64,000 nucleotides of DNA from Acanthosepion esculentum (lineage: Eukaryota; Mollusca; Cephalopoda; Sepiida; Sepiidae), in the NCBI GenBank assembly GCA_964036315.1, contig OZ038485.1, forward strand, positions 79,664,460 to 79,728,459, in the 5' to 3' direction. The notes beneath the pieces were generated by a model. That model was not told the origin of the DNA, made no database searches, and was given only the letters and a program-made list of their open reading frames with translations. Of this stretch, positions 10,900 to 22,175 are shown piece by piece (within the stretch, counting starts at the first letter, position 1; each line of letters begins with the position of its first letter). A program made the translations under genes and the position numbers.

Positions 10900-12280
10900 G
10901 TTTCAAAACAATTGAATCTAAATGTCCTTGTAAAAATGCCACTGCTTTCCTCGCTCAGAATCGTTAAAAATGGATTTAAGAAAATATTTCAGTTTCAAAA
11001 CAAATGTATCTAAAAGTTATTCTAAAAATATCGCGCTTTTCCTTGGCCCGAAGTTGTTAAAAAATGCATATGACATATTATATCAGTTTCAAAACAAATG
11101 AATTTAAAAATGCTTGTAAAAATTTCACTGTTTTCTTCGGTCAATAGCTGTTAAAAATGCATGTCAGAAAATATTTCAGTTTCAAAGCAAATGAATTTAA
11201 ATGTCCATGTAAAATGTCACTTTTTTCCTCGGTCAAGTGCTGTTAAAATGCACATGAGAAAGAATTTCAGTTTCAAAACTAGTGAATTTAAAAGTCCTTT
11301 GAGAACTGTCACTGTTTTCCTCGTTCAGATTTTTTTAAAAATGCATATGAGAAAATATTCCAACTTCAAAACAAAATAATCTAAAAGTAATTGTAAAAAT
11401 ATCATTGCTTTCCTCGATCAGGAGTTGTAAAAATGCATATATGAAAATATTTCAATTTCAAAACAAAAATATCTAAACGTACATGTTAAAATATCACTGT
11501 TTTCGTCGGTCAGGAGCTTTAAAAATGTATATGAGAAAAAACTTCATTTTCAAAACAATTAAATCTAAAAGTCCTTGTAAAAATGTCATTGTTTTTCTCA
11601 GTCAGATGTTAAAAATGCATATGAGAAAATATTTCATTTTCAAAACGAATGAATCTAAAATTTCTTCCAAAATGTTGCATATTTACTCGCTCAGAATTTG
11701 TTAAAAATGCATATGACATAATATATCAGTTTCAAAACAAATTAATCTAAAAGTACTTGCAAGAATATCACTGTTTTTCTCGGTCAGAATTTGTTAAAAA
11801 TGCATATCAGAAAATATTTCAGTTTCAAAACAAATGAATCTGAAAGTCATTGTAAATATTTCACTATTTTTCTAGATCAAAAGTTGTTAAAAGATGAATA
11901 TGAGAAAATATTTCAGATTCAGAATGAATTTATCTAAAAGTCATTGTAAGAAATATCACCGTTTTCCTCGGTCAGATGTAGATGAAAATGGATATAAGAA
12001 AATATTTCAGTTTCAAAACAAATTAATCTAAATGTCCTTGTAAAAATGTCACGGTTTTCCTCGCTCAAAATCGTTAAAAATGGATTTAAGAAAATATTTC
12101 AGATTCAAAACAAATGTATCTAAAAATCATTCTAAAAATATCGCGCTTTGCCTTGGCCCGAAGTTGTTAAAAAATGCATATCAGAAAATATTTCAGTTTC
12201 AAAACATATGAGTCTAAATGTCTTTGCAAAAATTATACTTTTTCTTCCGTTCGAAGTTGTTAGAAATTGCTTTTAAGAAG
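10900..12280. repeat. 91-bp minisatellite, right block
   Basis: About fifteen imperfect units of the same repeat as at 5605-6091. The landmark atgcatatgag or close variants recurs near 11160, 11249, 11341, 11433, 11526, 11615 and onward, giving spacings of 89-93 bp. One pair of units (about 10920-11080 and 12010-12180) is especially similar and shares the unusual atcgcgcttt and cttggcccgaagttgt words, a sign of a larger repeat inside the block. Confidence 0.9.
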
Positions 12281-13118
12281 ATATATCCCTTACATACCTG
12301 AATGTAAAGAACGTTGTGAGCCTGATCTTCTCGGAAGATTGAAAATGTATATGCTGATCGAACGGTAATCAGTGGAGTTCTGGTGTGTTGTTTATTGCTC
12401 AGTAGTTTTCTTTTCTTTGTCGTTTATATAATAAAAATTCTTTTGTTCACTTTCGTACAAGTTTTGCTTTTATTGGTAAACGTAAAGTGGGAATGTCTCC
12501 ATTCCATATTTTATATCATAGAACTTAGAGAAACATTACGGATGAACGATTTTTATGTACGTTGAACTTATAATACAAACTTCTGATGATAAATATTTCA
12601 TATAATTTTATTTTAAACTCGGTTCTATTTCTGCAGTGTGAGTTATCATTAACCCCTTTCAATCGTACGGATTCCACATTGCTGCAGTAAACACATAACC
12701 ATAGCGAGTTTTAAAATAATATTCAAGTAAGATTCTATAATTAGACCACTTGGTTATCGACGATTTTGCATATAAAAATGCTCTATTCGCTGTAGAAATA
12801 ACAAGTGACAATTTATATATTATTATACGATAAATATATATGAAGGTGGGCTGAAAAGTGCACTATGAAGGAATGATGCTAGTGTTGTGAAATCTTGCAT
12901 GCGTTAATTTCAACTCTTCTTATTAATAACAGTGTTGTTTCCTTCCAGGTAAACTGATAGATGACTGTTCAAAACTTAACTAGATAAAGTAACAGGAAAA
13001 TCTGACATTGTTTGAGTCAGATCTAGCTGGTTCCTTGTAGGTTTCCTAACTCAGGATGGGTATTAGGTTCATAACTCTGAGCCCGAGACAATTCTTGCAG
13101 TCGGGATACCCCTCCTTA
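12281..13118. other. AT-rich stretch, nothing recognised
   Basis: No repeat unit, RNA gene or protein family is recognised here. Open frames are short and of the kind expected by chance in AT-rich DNA. Around 12845-12860 the phrase ggtgggctgaaaagtgcacta recurs in diverged form near 62725 (ggcaggtaaggaaaagtgcacta), so a weak dispersed repeat may start here. Confidence 0.5.
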
Positions 13119-13560
13119 ATTGCCCAAATAAGACAGAGGTCGTTTCCTCGGCAAAGAAGTTGATGGCCTCAGAATTTTGGGGGTTCAGAAATTATTGTGT
13201 TTATTGAGTGTCTTCAAAAGGATCATGCTGCCAATGGAGAGTACTATGCCAAATTACTGAGGAAGTTACGAAAGGCTATGAAGACTAAACGCCACTGAAA
13301 ACTGACTAGAGGGGTATTGTTTCATTAGGATAATGCGCACCAGTCCTTAGTTTCAATGGCGGCTGTGTGTGACTGTGAATTTGAACTAGATGATCACCCC
13401 TATTCTCTTTATTTAACTATCATCTGTTTTCCAACAAGAAGAAGATACTTGACTGGAAACCAGTATCATTGTAATGATGAAGTCATATTTGCTGTAGATG
13501 ATGTTTTTAACGAATAGAATGAACAGTTTTTGTTTTTGAACAGTCAGATATCAGATTACC
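13119..13560 (+). pseudogene. mariner-family transposase, C-terminal half, dead
   Basis: In plus-strand frames that shift several times I read KTEVVSSAKKLMASEFWG (13128-13180), NGEYYAKLLRKLRKAMKTK in spirit near 13235-13290, then RGVLFH-DNAHQSLVSMAA, CDCEFELDDHPYS and RYLTGNQYHCNDEVIFAV through 13500. These match the mariner order: VPSAGKVMATVFWD, then LFHQDNAPAH, then the D34D region and LAGKQY. The second catalytic Asp of LFHQDNA is kept, but stops and a deletion in HPPYSPDLAPSD destroy the enzyme. The N-terminal DNA-binding half and terminal repeats are not recognised. Confidence 0.8.
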
Positions 13561-14135
13561 TGGCAAGAAATAATGCAGTCATTAATAAAATAACAATTGA
13601 AATTAATGCATGCAAGATTTCGCAGCTCTAGAATCACTCCTTCATTGCCAGCCTATGAACTTTTCAGAACACCCTGGTATAACAATAATTCATATATTTT
13701 CACGAACTTTAGCAAGATTACGTATCCCTTAAGATTTGCTTATAAAATGAATTCAATTTTTGCAAAATGTATAAATTCAGCATCTTCTAACGTAAAAATA
13801 ATGTTTGTCTTATCGAATTATTCCATTTGGTAACGAAGTAGAATTATTCCATTTGGTAACGAAATTAGTTTTGAAAACTCAGAAGATACAGAATTTTAAC
13901 GTGAATTTGAAGAATGTATAGAAATGATTTTATTGTTTTTTCAAAAGAATTTATTTTAAAAGAACTCCACAGAAATATGTAGAAAAATATATAAAATCTC
14001 CGAATTAAAGATTTTCAATATTTTACCGTAAATCGGAAAATATTGGCTATATTAGCATCTTTTAAACATTTCTTTGTGAAAGATTTAGGTGCACGAAATA
14101 TATATAATACAAACATTCTTCATTTCTAACCTATA
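13561..14135. other. AT-rich stretch, nothing recognised
   Basis: Low-complexity AT-rich DNA without a recognisable family. A short direct repeat, gaattattccatttggtaacgaa, occurs twice in a row at 13814-13862. Confidence 0.5.
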
Positions 14136-14139
14136 ACTG

Positions 14140-14412
14140 CGACACTTAAGGATACTTCGACGAGGTATAGTGAGTTCCATCCTCACTGGGTGCTACGCTT
14201 GACCAATTACGACTGCGTAGTGAGATCGATCCTCATTGGTGCCCCACGTTTTCGATGTTTGTGCAACATCTAAGCTACACTTAAAAATTCATTTGGGAAC
14301 TGGCATGATATAGGGGTTAACAGGCTTGTATCGCTAGATCAATTACGAGAGGGTTAAACTTTCACTGAGCGCTCCATACATTCGGCCTCAAGACACATCT
14401 AAGCTTCGCTTA
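14140..14412 (+). mobile_element. Two or three degenerate tRNA-derived SINE copies
   Basis: The segment repeats the SINE body seen more clearly at 17245-17360 and 28715-28852: accaattacgactgcgtagtgagatcgatcctcattgg, then catctaagctacactta, and again gatcaattacgag with acatctaagcttcgctta. B-box-like words (gatcgatcc) are visible; A boxes are decayed. Overlapping partial copies indicate repeated insertion at one place. Confidence 0.72.
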
Positions 14413-14520
14413 GTAAGTCATGTTAATACGCTGTTCAGTGCTTCAATATGATAAAATACACCAAATCGTCTTAACTTCTTAAACACTATTACCACATGTC
14501 CATTACAACATGCAACAAGC

Positions 14521-14522
<2 letters not shown>

Positions 14523-14581
<59 letters not shown>
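14523..14581. repeat. (AT)n microsatellite
   Basis: About 58 bp of uninterrupted AT dinucleotides, seen directly. Confidence 0.98.
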
Positions 14582-14583
<2 letters not shown>

Positions 14584-14589
14584 TGAGAT

Positions 14590-14715
14590 AACGTTATATA
14601 TATCAAGAACAATATTGGGGGAAATGTATGACAATGTGAATAATATTTTCGTGTGAAGCATTGCGTACTTTAGGACATCATCGGACTAAATTATATTCTC
14701 AAGTAGACTGAATAT
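14590..14715 (+). repeat. Fragment of dispersed repeat X
   Basis: tatatcaagaacaat, tgacaatgtg and tttaggacatcatcggactaaatt match, in order, the segment 61995-62100, which is one end of the longer repeat X found at 61275-62118 and 30700-31440. Confidence 0.65.
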
Positions 14716-15241
14716 ATTAGACGAGGTATTACTCTTAGTATTAAAATTTAACCAAATTTTTATCTTCTTTAGGTCGTTTCTCATGGTAACTCAAAGACGA
14801 AGCAAAACATGAAATTAAGTGTAAAATACTCCCACAAAACATTCACATAGAAAATCAAATGCAGTCCAAAATCTATAACTTTTTCAGTAAACAATTATAT
14901 TTTTATGAAAATAGTGGAAAATAGGTTCATAGAAAGTAAACAGCATATACATTGACACTTACATATCCAGTCTATAAGAATCACTAACGTAAATGGATTA
15001 TCCTTGCGCACTCTCCAGAATATAAACTTTTGTAACCAAGTAAATGGTTAAAGAAATAACAAAACAAGTGTTACAGATATATCATATATTAAGCAGTAAG
15101 TACAACAAAAGAGTATTACACGACTAGTGAGTTTGTGTCGGTTGAGCCAGCGTTCAATCTATTCGACTGTTCCAACAAGGCTTTTTCTCCTACTAATCTT
15201 ATGGTTGGTGGAAGAGTCCAACATAGACTCTTTAGAAGGAG

Positions 15242-15880
15242 GACACCACAGCTAAAAGAATGCAAAAAGATGTACACTTATGCTTTATAGATTAGGCAAA
15301 AATCCATTTGACAAGATACAACACAAGGATCTGTTTGCATTGTTAGCAAAACTAGACTAATTTAGAAAGGATTTTAGAATGATCCATAATTTAAACTGGA
15401 AACTAACCGCCTCCATAAAGATAGAAAAGTAATTGAGTAGGTACACAAAAATAGAAAAGGGCGTAAAACAACGATATGACTTCCCTCCAGATTTATTCAA
15501 TCTCTATAGTGAGGCTACGCTATGAGAGCTGGAGACCCGTCCAGGATGCATTATTGGTGGGTGCAATCTTAATGATATAAGATAAATCTGTGTTGATGTC
15601 AGACACAGAAAAAACTAAAGAACTTCCTAGACAACGTACTTAAGTAAAACGAAAAAAAAAGGAATAGCCATCAACTGTATGAAATCTGAAAATATGATGG
15701 TCAGCGAGGGAAAATATCAAGAGGCGAACTATGAAATGGAGATATCAGTCAATAAACGAGTACAGAATTGAAGAAAGTGTTTTAAAAGAGAAATAAATAT
15801 GACACTGAAATCCGAACGCTCACTGGATTAACAAAAGATACATTCCAAATAATTAAAGAACAGGAGGCCAAGTCCGATAT
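15242..15880 (+). pseudogene. LINE reverse transcriptase fragment, copy 1
   Basis: Reading across frames gives YALxIRxKNPFDKIQHKDLFALLAK-like text at 15275-15350, then IEKGVKQ and PPDLFNLYSEA at 15445-15525, IGGCNLND (about 15555) and SVLMSDTEK near 15592. In the RT family these are the palm region GVRQGCVLSPDLFNLYSEA and the catalytic YADD block before VLMS; here the YADD is destroyed. The end (DTEIRTLTGLTKDTFQ, 15798-15850) is the C-terminal LINE motif. This is a non-LTR retrotransposon relic of the endonuclease-reverse transcriptase type, with many stops. Its left end nearly coincides with the duplication breakpoint at 15217. Confidence 0.82.
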
Positions 15881-15884
15881 TTTC

Positions 15885-16310
15885 ATTCGAGGCAGGTTGC
15901 TACAAACTGTCAATGTTGAAATTATTACTCGGTTTAGATATATCTCAGCTGGTTAAAACAGGAGTTCAAGTTCGAAATGTTCATTCACTTTATGAAAATT
16001 GAGGCTGGTTACTACAAAATGTCACTGTCGAAATCATGATTCTGTTCATGAATATTAAACCCTTTACAATAGAGGAACAATTTCGAATTTTTTCATTTCC
16101 TCAATGAACATCGAGACAGGTTACTAGAAAACGCCAATATCGAAATCATGATTGACTTTACGAATATTTATAACGGATACTTTGAGAATTCAGTTTTCCA
16201 GACATGATGCACTGTATGAACATCTAGGCTTGTGATAACGAGACATTACTTTCGAAATTATCATTGATTGTAATAATACGCACTCTTGTGACTACAATAG
16301 TTAATGAAAC
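15885..16310. repeat. Degenerate minisatellite of about 113 bp, four units, copy 1
   Basis: The phrase gaggcaggttgctacaaa...gttgaaattatta returns as gaggctggttactacaaaa (about 16000), gagacaggttactagaaaa (about 16112) and taggcttgtgataacgaga (about 16227), each followed by a form of tcgaaatcatgattg. Units are strongly diverged, so the array is old. Confidence 0.75.
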
Positions 16311-17100
16311 TATAAGAATTGGATATTAGGCGCTTTCTTAATATTTTATTTTTAGTACTTTTCAATCTAGAATTTAAAAAACATTGTTTCTGAAAGTAAA
16401 TCCTTTAGAAAAAAAATATGTGTAAGCATACAGAAGGTGATCTGTATCATCATTATTTTAACCTAAAAAAATAGTTTTCTTTTGGGTTTCATTCGCAATC
16501 ATTTCTTTTTTATATGTTTTGGTCTCGGTCAGAAAGCCCAGGCTGGCTGGGTTCGACGAGCTTGAATCCTGTCCGAAAGATGTGAAATCGTGATTGTCGT
16601 AGAAGAAATAAAATATGTCGGATAAGAATTTGGCAGCCGAAATGCAAATATATTGGCAAGTGTTTCTTGTTTCCATACAGTGGGAATTCTTCAATATGAG
16701 CTAAGAAGAGCGGGTAAATATAGCTTTCATATGCCTAAATTTAAATTTTAGAAAATCCCTTTATCTATAAATTATCCTCCCGTCTTTATTCGGAGATTGT
16801 CCCATTTGGTTGCATGTAGATGATTCCACGAGAAATGATGGACGCCATGAATAAGGAACCGGTAACAAAACAAAAGACATCATCGAAAGACTGTATTGCA
16901 TCGAACAAAGAATATTAATTATAAAATCCATAATCATTACAACATTTTAGAGAGAGAGAGTATATTTATTTCCGAAAAGTAGATACAGTGATTATTTTTT
17001 TAAATTCTTTCTCTTTGTATTTGAAGTCTAGGACAAATGAACTTGATGACTACGCATTGACAAAAATACATCATTGTATATTAACAGGGACACTTCAATG
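16311..17100. other. No recognised element (also 36579-37368)
   Basis: AT-rich DNA with a short GA run near 16950. An open frame of 78 codons on the minus strand (16458-16694) is identical in the duplicate but shows no family motif, and I do not call it a gene. Confidence 0.5.
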
Positions 17101-17360
17101 TTGCATAATGGTTAACAAGCTTTTTTCGGTAAGTCATTGACGACTGAATAGGGAGTTCAATCTTTACTCGATGCAACCGTACTTCCGACTCCGCGCCACA
17201 TCTAAGCTACACTTAGAAAACCAGTATATTTTGAGCAATTCGACCTGGTGTAATGGTTAGCAAGCTCGTCGCGCTAAATCAATTACGACTGAATAATGAG
17301 TTCAATCTTCACTGGGTAAGCCTTGTGCCACATTTGAAATTACGCTTAGAAAATCACCAC
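17101..17360 (+). mobile_element. Two tandem tRNA-derived SINEs, copy 1
   Basis: The second unit (about 17245-17360) has an exact pol III A box, TGGTGTAATGG, and a B box, gttcaatct, spaced as in tRNA genes, followed by the SINE tail phrase ending cttagaaaatcacc. The first unit (17101-17222) is the same family with weaker boxes (ataatggttaacaag and gttcaatct) and the tail acatctaagctacacttag. Same orientation, about 20 bp apart. Confidence 0.85.
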
Positions 17361-17394
17361 CATTGTATGATGATTGTTCTTCCTCATAGTTATC

Positions 17395-17605
17395 AATTTA
17401 GTGGCAGCAAACCGACGTCACACGGATAGAGAATGAGTTCAGCAGATATACAAAAATACAAAGGCGTGTAAGGCAAGGACGTGTCTTCTCGCCGGACTTA
17501 TTCAACCTATACAGCAAAGCAATTCTGAGAAATCAGGACGGTGTGACACTGAAATCCTAAGGCATATTGAGACATCCAAAGCTGCATTCCAAAAGCCGAC
17601 GGAAG
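17395..17605 (+). pseudogene. LINE reverse transcriptase palm fragment, copy 1
   Basis: One frame reads IENEFSRYTKIQRRVRQGRVFSP then DLFNLYSKAILRNQD (17426-17540), the palm motif of the same LINE family as 15242-15880, and then CDTEILRHIETSKAAFQK in another frame near 17543-17598. Everything between these motifs that should include the catalytic YADD is missing. The copy is a deletion product. Confidence 0.8.
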
Positions 17606-17899
17606 AACGAACAACCCTGTGTCTGGCCAATGAGCGCATCAACTGCAACGACCCGAAACGAACTACTTTTCACGATAATTTCGGCATCGACATAGACAAG
17701 ATCCATTATACTGAATAGAGAAGAAATGAACACTGACGTCACAAAAGAAGTGAGTCTCCTGTATCACTGATACATCTACGCTGAAGGAAAGAATAACGTG
17801 AATTAAGTTGGCAGATTTACTCCGATCTCTGAAGCATTCAAGCATGACAACTAGGTTGCCATTTTCTAGCGCCTAGTCACAGACTGGGAGAAAATCTGA

Positions 17900-18175
17900 G
17901 TGAAGACACCGACGGATTGTCCTAGAATACCAGTACCCATGTCGGACGCAACTCGTCCGTACATAACAATCCAGTTGAGATCTACAGGGAAAGTAAGTTT
18001 TATCGTCCTATATAAAGAGGGGTGGAGTAACACAGGGGCCCTCCTCGAACAGTTCTTTGGTACTTATTTAAACACAGGAGACTCTACTTGTGTCATCCTG
18101 AGCATGGAATTTAGAAGTATTGCAGGAGTATCGGGAAAGATCCTGGGATTCTCCGTCAAGAGAGCCTTCACGTGA
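17900..18175 (+). CDS. Unrecognised 91-codon open frame, copy 1
   Basis: ATG at 17900 to TGA at 18175. The product starts MKTPTDCPRIPVPMSD and ends GFSVKRAFT; it is mixed in character with no clear signal peptide, membrane span or known motif. In copy 2 the frame is kept with one amino-acid change (Glu to Asp in the YKEGW part). The region is less AT-rich than its surroundings, so the open frame could be chance or a piece of a mobile-element protein. I do not assign a function and doubt it is a gene. Confidence 0.2.
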   Translation: MKTPTDCPRIPVPMSDATRPYITIQLRSTGKVSFIVLYKEGWSNTGALLEQFFGTYLNTGDSTCVILSMEFRSIAGVSGKILGFSVKRAFT

Positions 18176-19009
18176 ATGGACAGGTCCCTGTCGAGTAAAA
18201 ATCTGTCCACGTTGCAGGTCGCTTTCTCCTTAGGGGAGGCCTCCTTCTAGAATGAGCTGGAGGAGGCAAATGGCATAACCATAGTTGGGGAAGAATGGAT
18301 TTTCTAGCTGTACAATGGCTAGCGAAGTAGTAGTAGATTTTGTCCTGAATTGACCTATGTCCTTTTCTGTCCTGCTTCGGTCAGACTTTCTGTTCTCTTT
18401 CTTCGTTCTCTTATCACCCTCCAGTTGTTTCTTTCTCTTTTTTTAAAGAGGAAGGAAGACGTGAATTCATCTACTCAACCTCCAAAGCAAGCTGCGGTAT
18501 CTTGAACTCAGTTTTCGCCGAAATCTTCCGAGAGCAAAGCTCTCAATCGATTCTTATCGTCATCTTGCGTTGATGCCCAAAGAATTCTACAAAATACTTT
18601 ACCCTTACACATTTATAGGCAAAACACAGAAATGCTGGGATTTCTTTCTAGCCACTAAGATAGGCCACATCTCGATCTCATTCGACTCAGTTTGTTCTTC
18701 ATTGTCTTGAAGCCAGAACGTTGTATTTCTCTTTTGTGGTTTAACACCATACTTAGTTTGTGAACTTTCTGCCATATTACTGTTGCATTGCCTTATTACT
18801 GTTGCTTTGCCTTACATTAATGGTTTTGTTGCTTAATATTATTTTTACTCTGTTTTTTTTTCTTTCTTTTCATTCCCTTGTTGTTCTTTATTGCAAACTT
18901 TGTCAATTCTGTTTTAGGGATTTTCTGTCAATTACATGTAACTATGACCAATTACTCCACAGGTTACGAGCCCAGAAAAATACGACCTTGTTTGTATGAC
19001 TACCCTGTC
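18176..19009. other. No recognised element (also 38456-39289)
   Basis: Contains a palindromic tatctcctt/aggagg type patch and pyrimidine-rich runs but no family I can name. Short open frames at 18760-18999 are rich in Leu and Phe because of the T-rich composition. Confidence 0.45.
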
Positions 19010-19740
19010 TTTACTTTTTCAAAATGCTCAAAACCAGTAATATTTTATTTTAATCTAACGCTTCCCTATAAGAGTCCGAGGTACTTAAGTTTTATTAAGG
19101 CCAAACCCCAAAATTTCTAAACACTTCTTCAAACAAAGGCAACAGATTTTACTTTATTTAATATGGTCAATGAACAAAATGCTTTATTTTATTGAACGTC
19201 TCACAATGACAAAAATATTTCTGTGTTTAATATGGCCAAAGCCAAACATTGCATATTAACTGAACGCTCCTCTACTACAATGGTCACATATTTACTTTAT
19301 TTAATAAGAACAATGTAATTCTTTTTATTCTAACTGAAAGCTCATCTACAACAACCACAACAGATATTTGATTTACTTATGCCAATTACTTTTTCATTTT
19401 AATTCAATGTATTTCTAAGTCATTAGCCACTAATTTGTACTGGTTTTAACACTTCTAAAGTCAACAATATTTCATTTTGATAGAACGCTACTTTACATCA
19501 CGAAACATAGATAATTTTAATATTTAATTTTCATTAAATACTCATTAATGACAACGGCTAGAGATTCTTTCTTAATATGGCCAAAGGCAAATATATTTAA
19601 TTTTAACTGAACGCAACCTATAATCAATGGCCCGAAATATTTAATTATCTTTAATATAGCAAAATTCTTATGCACTTTGTGATGCCTTGTAGATAACGTT
19701 GACACATTTTTATGTCTGATGGTAGTGGGTTGCATGTTAT
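19010..19740. repeat. Degenerate minisatellite of 70-78 bp, copy 1
   Basis: The phrase ttaatatggccaa (or ttaatatggtcaa, ttaataagaacaa) recurs near 19160, 19229, 19303 and 19576, each followed by tttaattttaactgaacgc-like text and a ctcctctactacaa-like segment. Spacings of about 69-78 bp and high divergence suggest an ancient array. Confidence 0.7.
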
Positions 19741-21309
19741 TCTCTGTGCTAGAGATTAGTAGTAATAAATCGCACAGAGAATGGTTTAAAGTCTTCTACA
19801 TATCTCAAGACAATCTTCACTGGACAAGACCTCAATTTCAATGAGTTCAGTCAAGCCTGACAAATAGCTGCAGCAGTACGCATAAGTAGTCAGGTTAAGT
19901 TTAATGCTCGAAGTTCGCCACGCAAATTTGTTGCACGGAACAAGAGCCTAGTTGATGAAAACGCTGGTTCGTGAAATTCATTGTCTAAGCAGTGTGTACT
20001 TGGAGTTAGTATAAAATATCCTGAAACAATTATCATACAATTATAGTATTTAACTTTGTAAATAACAAGCAAAACACAATTTTTGATACAGTCGGAAAAA
20101 CTGATATTTAATATATCGGATATTATTTCAAGTTGAGTTTTTATTTTGAACAATATTTTCTATGCATGATGCCAGTAAGATGTCCGTGATGGCAGTAAAA
20201 TAGCCTTAAATTGTAATCATTTCTCTATGAATTGACTTAAAAAACATGATGCTAATAGAATTGTAGTTGACGTTTTACATATTCTTGTCAAATCACCTTG
20301 AATTTAAAAAGAAATTATTACGTTCACCAGACAAATTATTCTCTTATATCATTGAAGCAGGCGTTTAATTTAGGAGAATGCTTATCTCCTCTTTCTTTCT
20401 TTCTTTCTCTGAGACTCAACAATGATATATATCCTCCCTCTTTCATCAGACGAATTCTTTTGTCTTCTGTTGTTTTCTTGTTAAAGCATTTCGGACGCTG
20501 TATACACTGACCTTCATCATGTGGTTGCTTAATCTTTTACAAAATAAAAGTTTTTCAGCTGGGACAAGCTACTTCCTAAATAGTCACTTTATATTAAGTA
20601 TGTCTGGCCGTTTTTACACCTTAAATCTAACGTTTCTCGTCATCGACGTTAAATCTAACATTTCTCATCATTGGTGTCTATGATTAGCAGGCTAGTCACA
20701 TGACTGGATATATGTTCACGTTTCTTTAACCGTCTGCATTTACAACATAGCTTAGTGTCACTTATGAGCAATTTAAGAAGAATACATTCGTCAGAAACAA
20801 ATGGAAAGGTACATAATACACAATTAAATAGTATGATACATTGTCTCGCAAGAACAGAAAAATAATAATATATTACAAGAAAGAACGGAATAAGGACATT
20901 GGTTCGAAATATGAAATACCCTTCGGCAAACGACATGATAGGTAAAAGACAAAAATGTCTGGCTATAAAAATCAGGACACGGACACGAGTTCAAATAAAT
21001 CAATGTATTAAACAAAAAAATGTTTATTTAGATATTCTAGTATTTGTATAGCTGTGATGTATGTTGGAGGGAACTCCCGTGTGGCAACGAGACAATATGC
21101 CGGCTCTAGATTACAGAGAGCGGAGCTCCTGTAGCAAAAACGAAATTTACGAAAAGAGGTTGTGTCCACAAAATGTAACCAGAATGCTACAAAATGGCGA
21201 ACGGGTACGTACATGGGGAGAATGAAACTAAGGATCTTTACCCTCGAAAATTTAATGGTTTTCCTATTGGAAGTACCCGACATATCATAATACTTATTGA
21301 AATTGGGCA
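19741..21309. other. No recognised element (also 40021-41597)
   Basis: A (ttct)n run near 20395-20410 is 8 bp longer in copy 2 (40672-40697). A minus-strand open frame of 87 codons (19890-20153) is identical in both copies but has no known motif. Around 20620-20680 cgttaaatctaac(g/a)tttctc is repeated in tandem. Confidence 0.45.
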
Positions 21310-21440
21310 GTTTCACGTGGTGTAATTGTTAGTAAGCTTGTCACGCTAGAACAGTTACGACTGATTATAATTTTAATCCACACTTGGTACGTCATACGTT
21401 CGGCATTTTGCCACAGCTAAACTACCTTTAGAAAACCAAC
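21310..21440 (+). mobile_element. Degenerate SINE of the tRNA-derived family, copy 1
   Basis: cacgtggtgtaattgttagtaagcttgtcacgctagaacagttacgactg, read in pieces, is the SINE head, and ccacagctaaactacctttagaaaacc its tail. The A box is nearly exact (tggtgtaattg), the B box region (tttaatcca) is mutated. Confidence 0.75.
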
Positions 21441-22175
21441 ATAACATATAATGAAAGATATTGCTAGTCCCATGACTATAATATACCCATAGATATACCC
21501 TTACTGCATCGTTAAATATTTGAGTAGATCATTATTTAAAGAAGAGCGTAAAAATGAACAGATTTAAAATTGACAAGTTATTTTTTTATTTCACTGAAAC
21601 AGACGTTAAACATACGAGAACGGTATCACCTCCTTTTCTTTCTTTCATTCTTTCTTGCTTGCTTTCACTGAAATGAAATAGAGTTTCTGATATATATTAT
21701 CCATCATTTCTCGTGATCAAAACGAATAGTCTATTATGTATTACATATTGGCACGGCGTAACGGTCGTACGAACTAAATAAAGAAGAGATAAAAAGAATT
21801 ATAATAAAACTAGAAACACCCATGAAAATTTAACAGTTCTCCTATTTTCATATTTAATTATGCTTAATTCTTAAGTTGATGAATGAATAATCTCGTGGTG
21901 AGTTCTTTAACAATAGAATATCCGTAGAAATTCCGCTATCACACTGATAAATAGTTGAGCTTAACATCTTTCAAAAGATATTGCTATAACAATCATAATT
22001 ATGATTGCTAGTCGTTCTTTTAAGAAGTGGGCAGAAATTAAAAGAATTCAAATTGACAACTGTTTCCACTTCATTTAAACAAATGTTAATCACATTTTCT
22101 TCTCTTGTTTCTGCCATTCATTTTCTCTCTGAAACCAAGTAGAGTTGCGGATATGTCTTTTTGTTTCTCCGCACA
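21441..22175. repeat. Two diverged, longer ancestors of the 128-bp satellite unit, copy 1
   Basis: Two parallel segments of roughly 480 bp start near 21455 and 21965 (shared words: gatattgct, gctagtc, aattgacaa, tttctttc/ttctgcc, tctctgaaa). The first contains the full core, including gtgatcaaaacgaatagtctattatgtat and the exit sequence ggcacggcgtaacggtcgt; the latter closely matches the right edge of the satellite at 27586 (ggcagggcgtaacgttcgt). The 128-bp array therefore looks like a tandem amplification of the core of an older, longer repeat. Confidence 0.7.

Noticed and set aside
11161..11704. Plus-strand frames in the 91-bp minisatellite with KMHMRK and CKN that look a little like decayed zinc fingers
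   Set aside because: The period is 91 bp rather than 84, the second Cys and the HTGEKP linker are missing, and different units are open in different frames. Origin from zinc-finger DNA cannot be excluded but is not supported.
16458..16694. A 78-codon frame with apparently perfect conservation between 16458 and 36726
   Set aside because: Both are parts of the tandem duplication, where noncoding DNA is conserved to the same degree.
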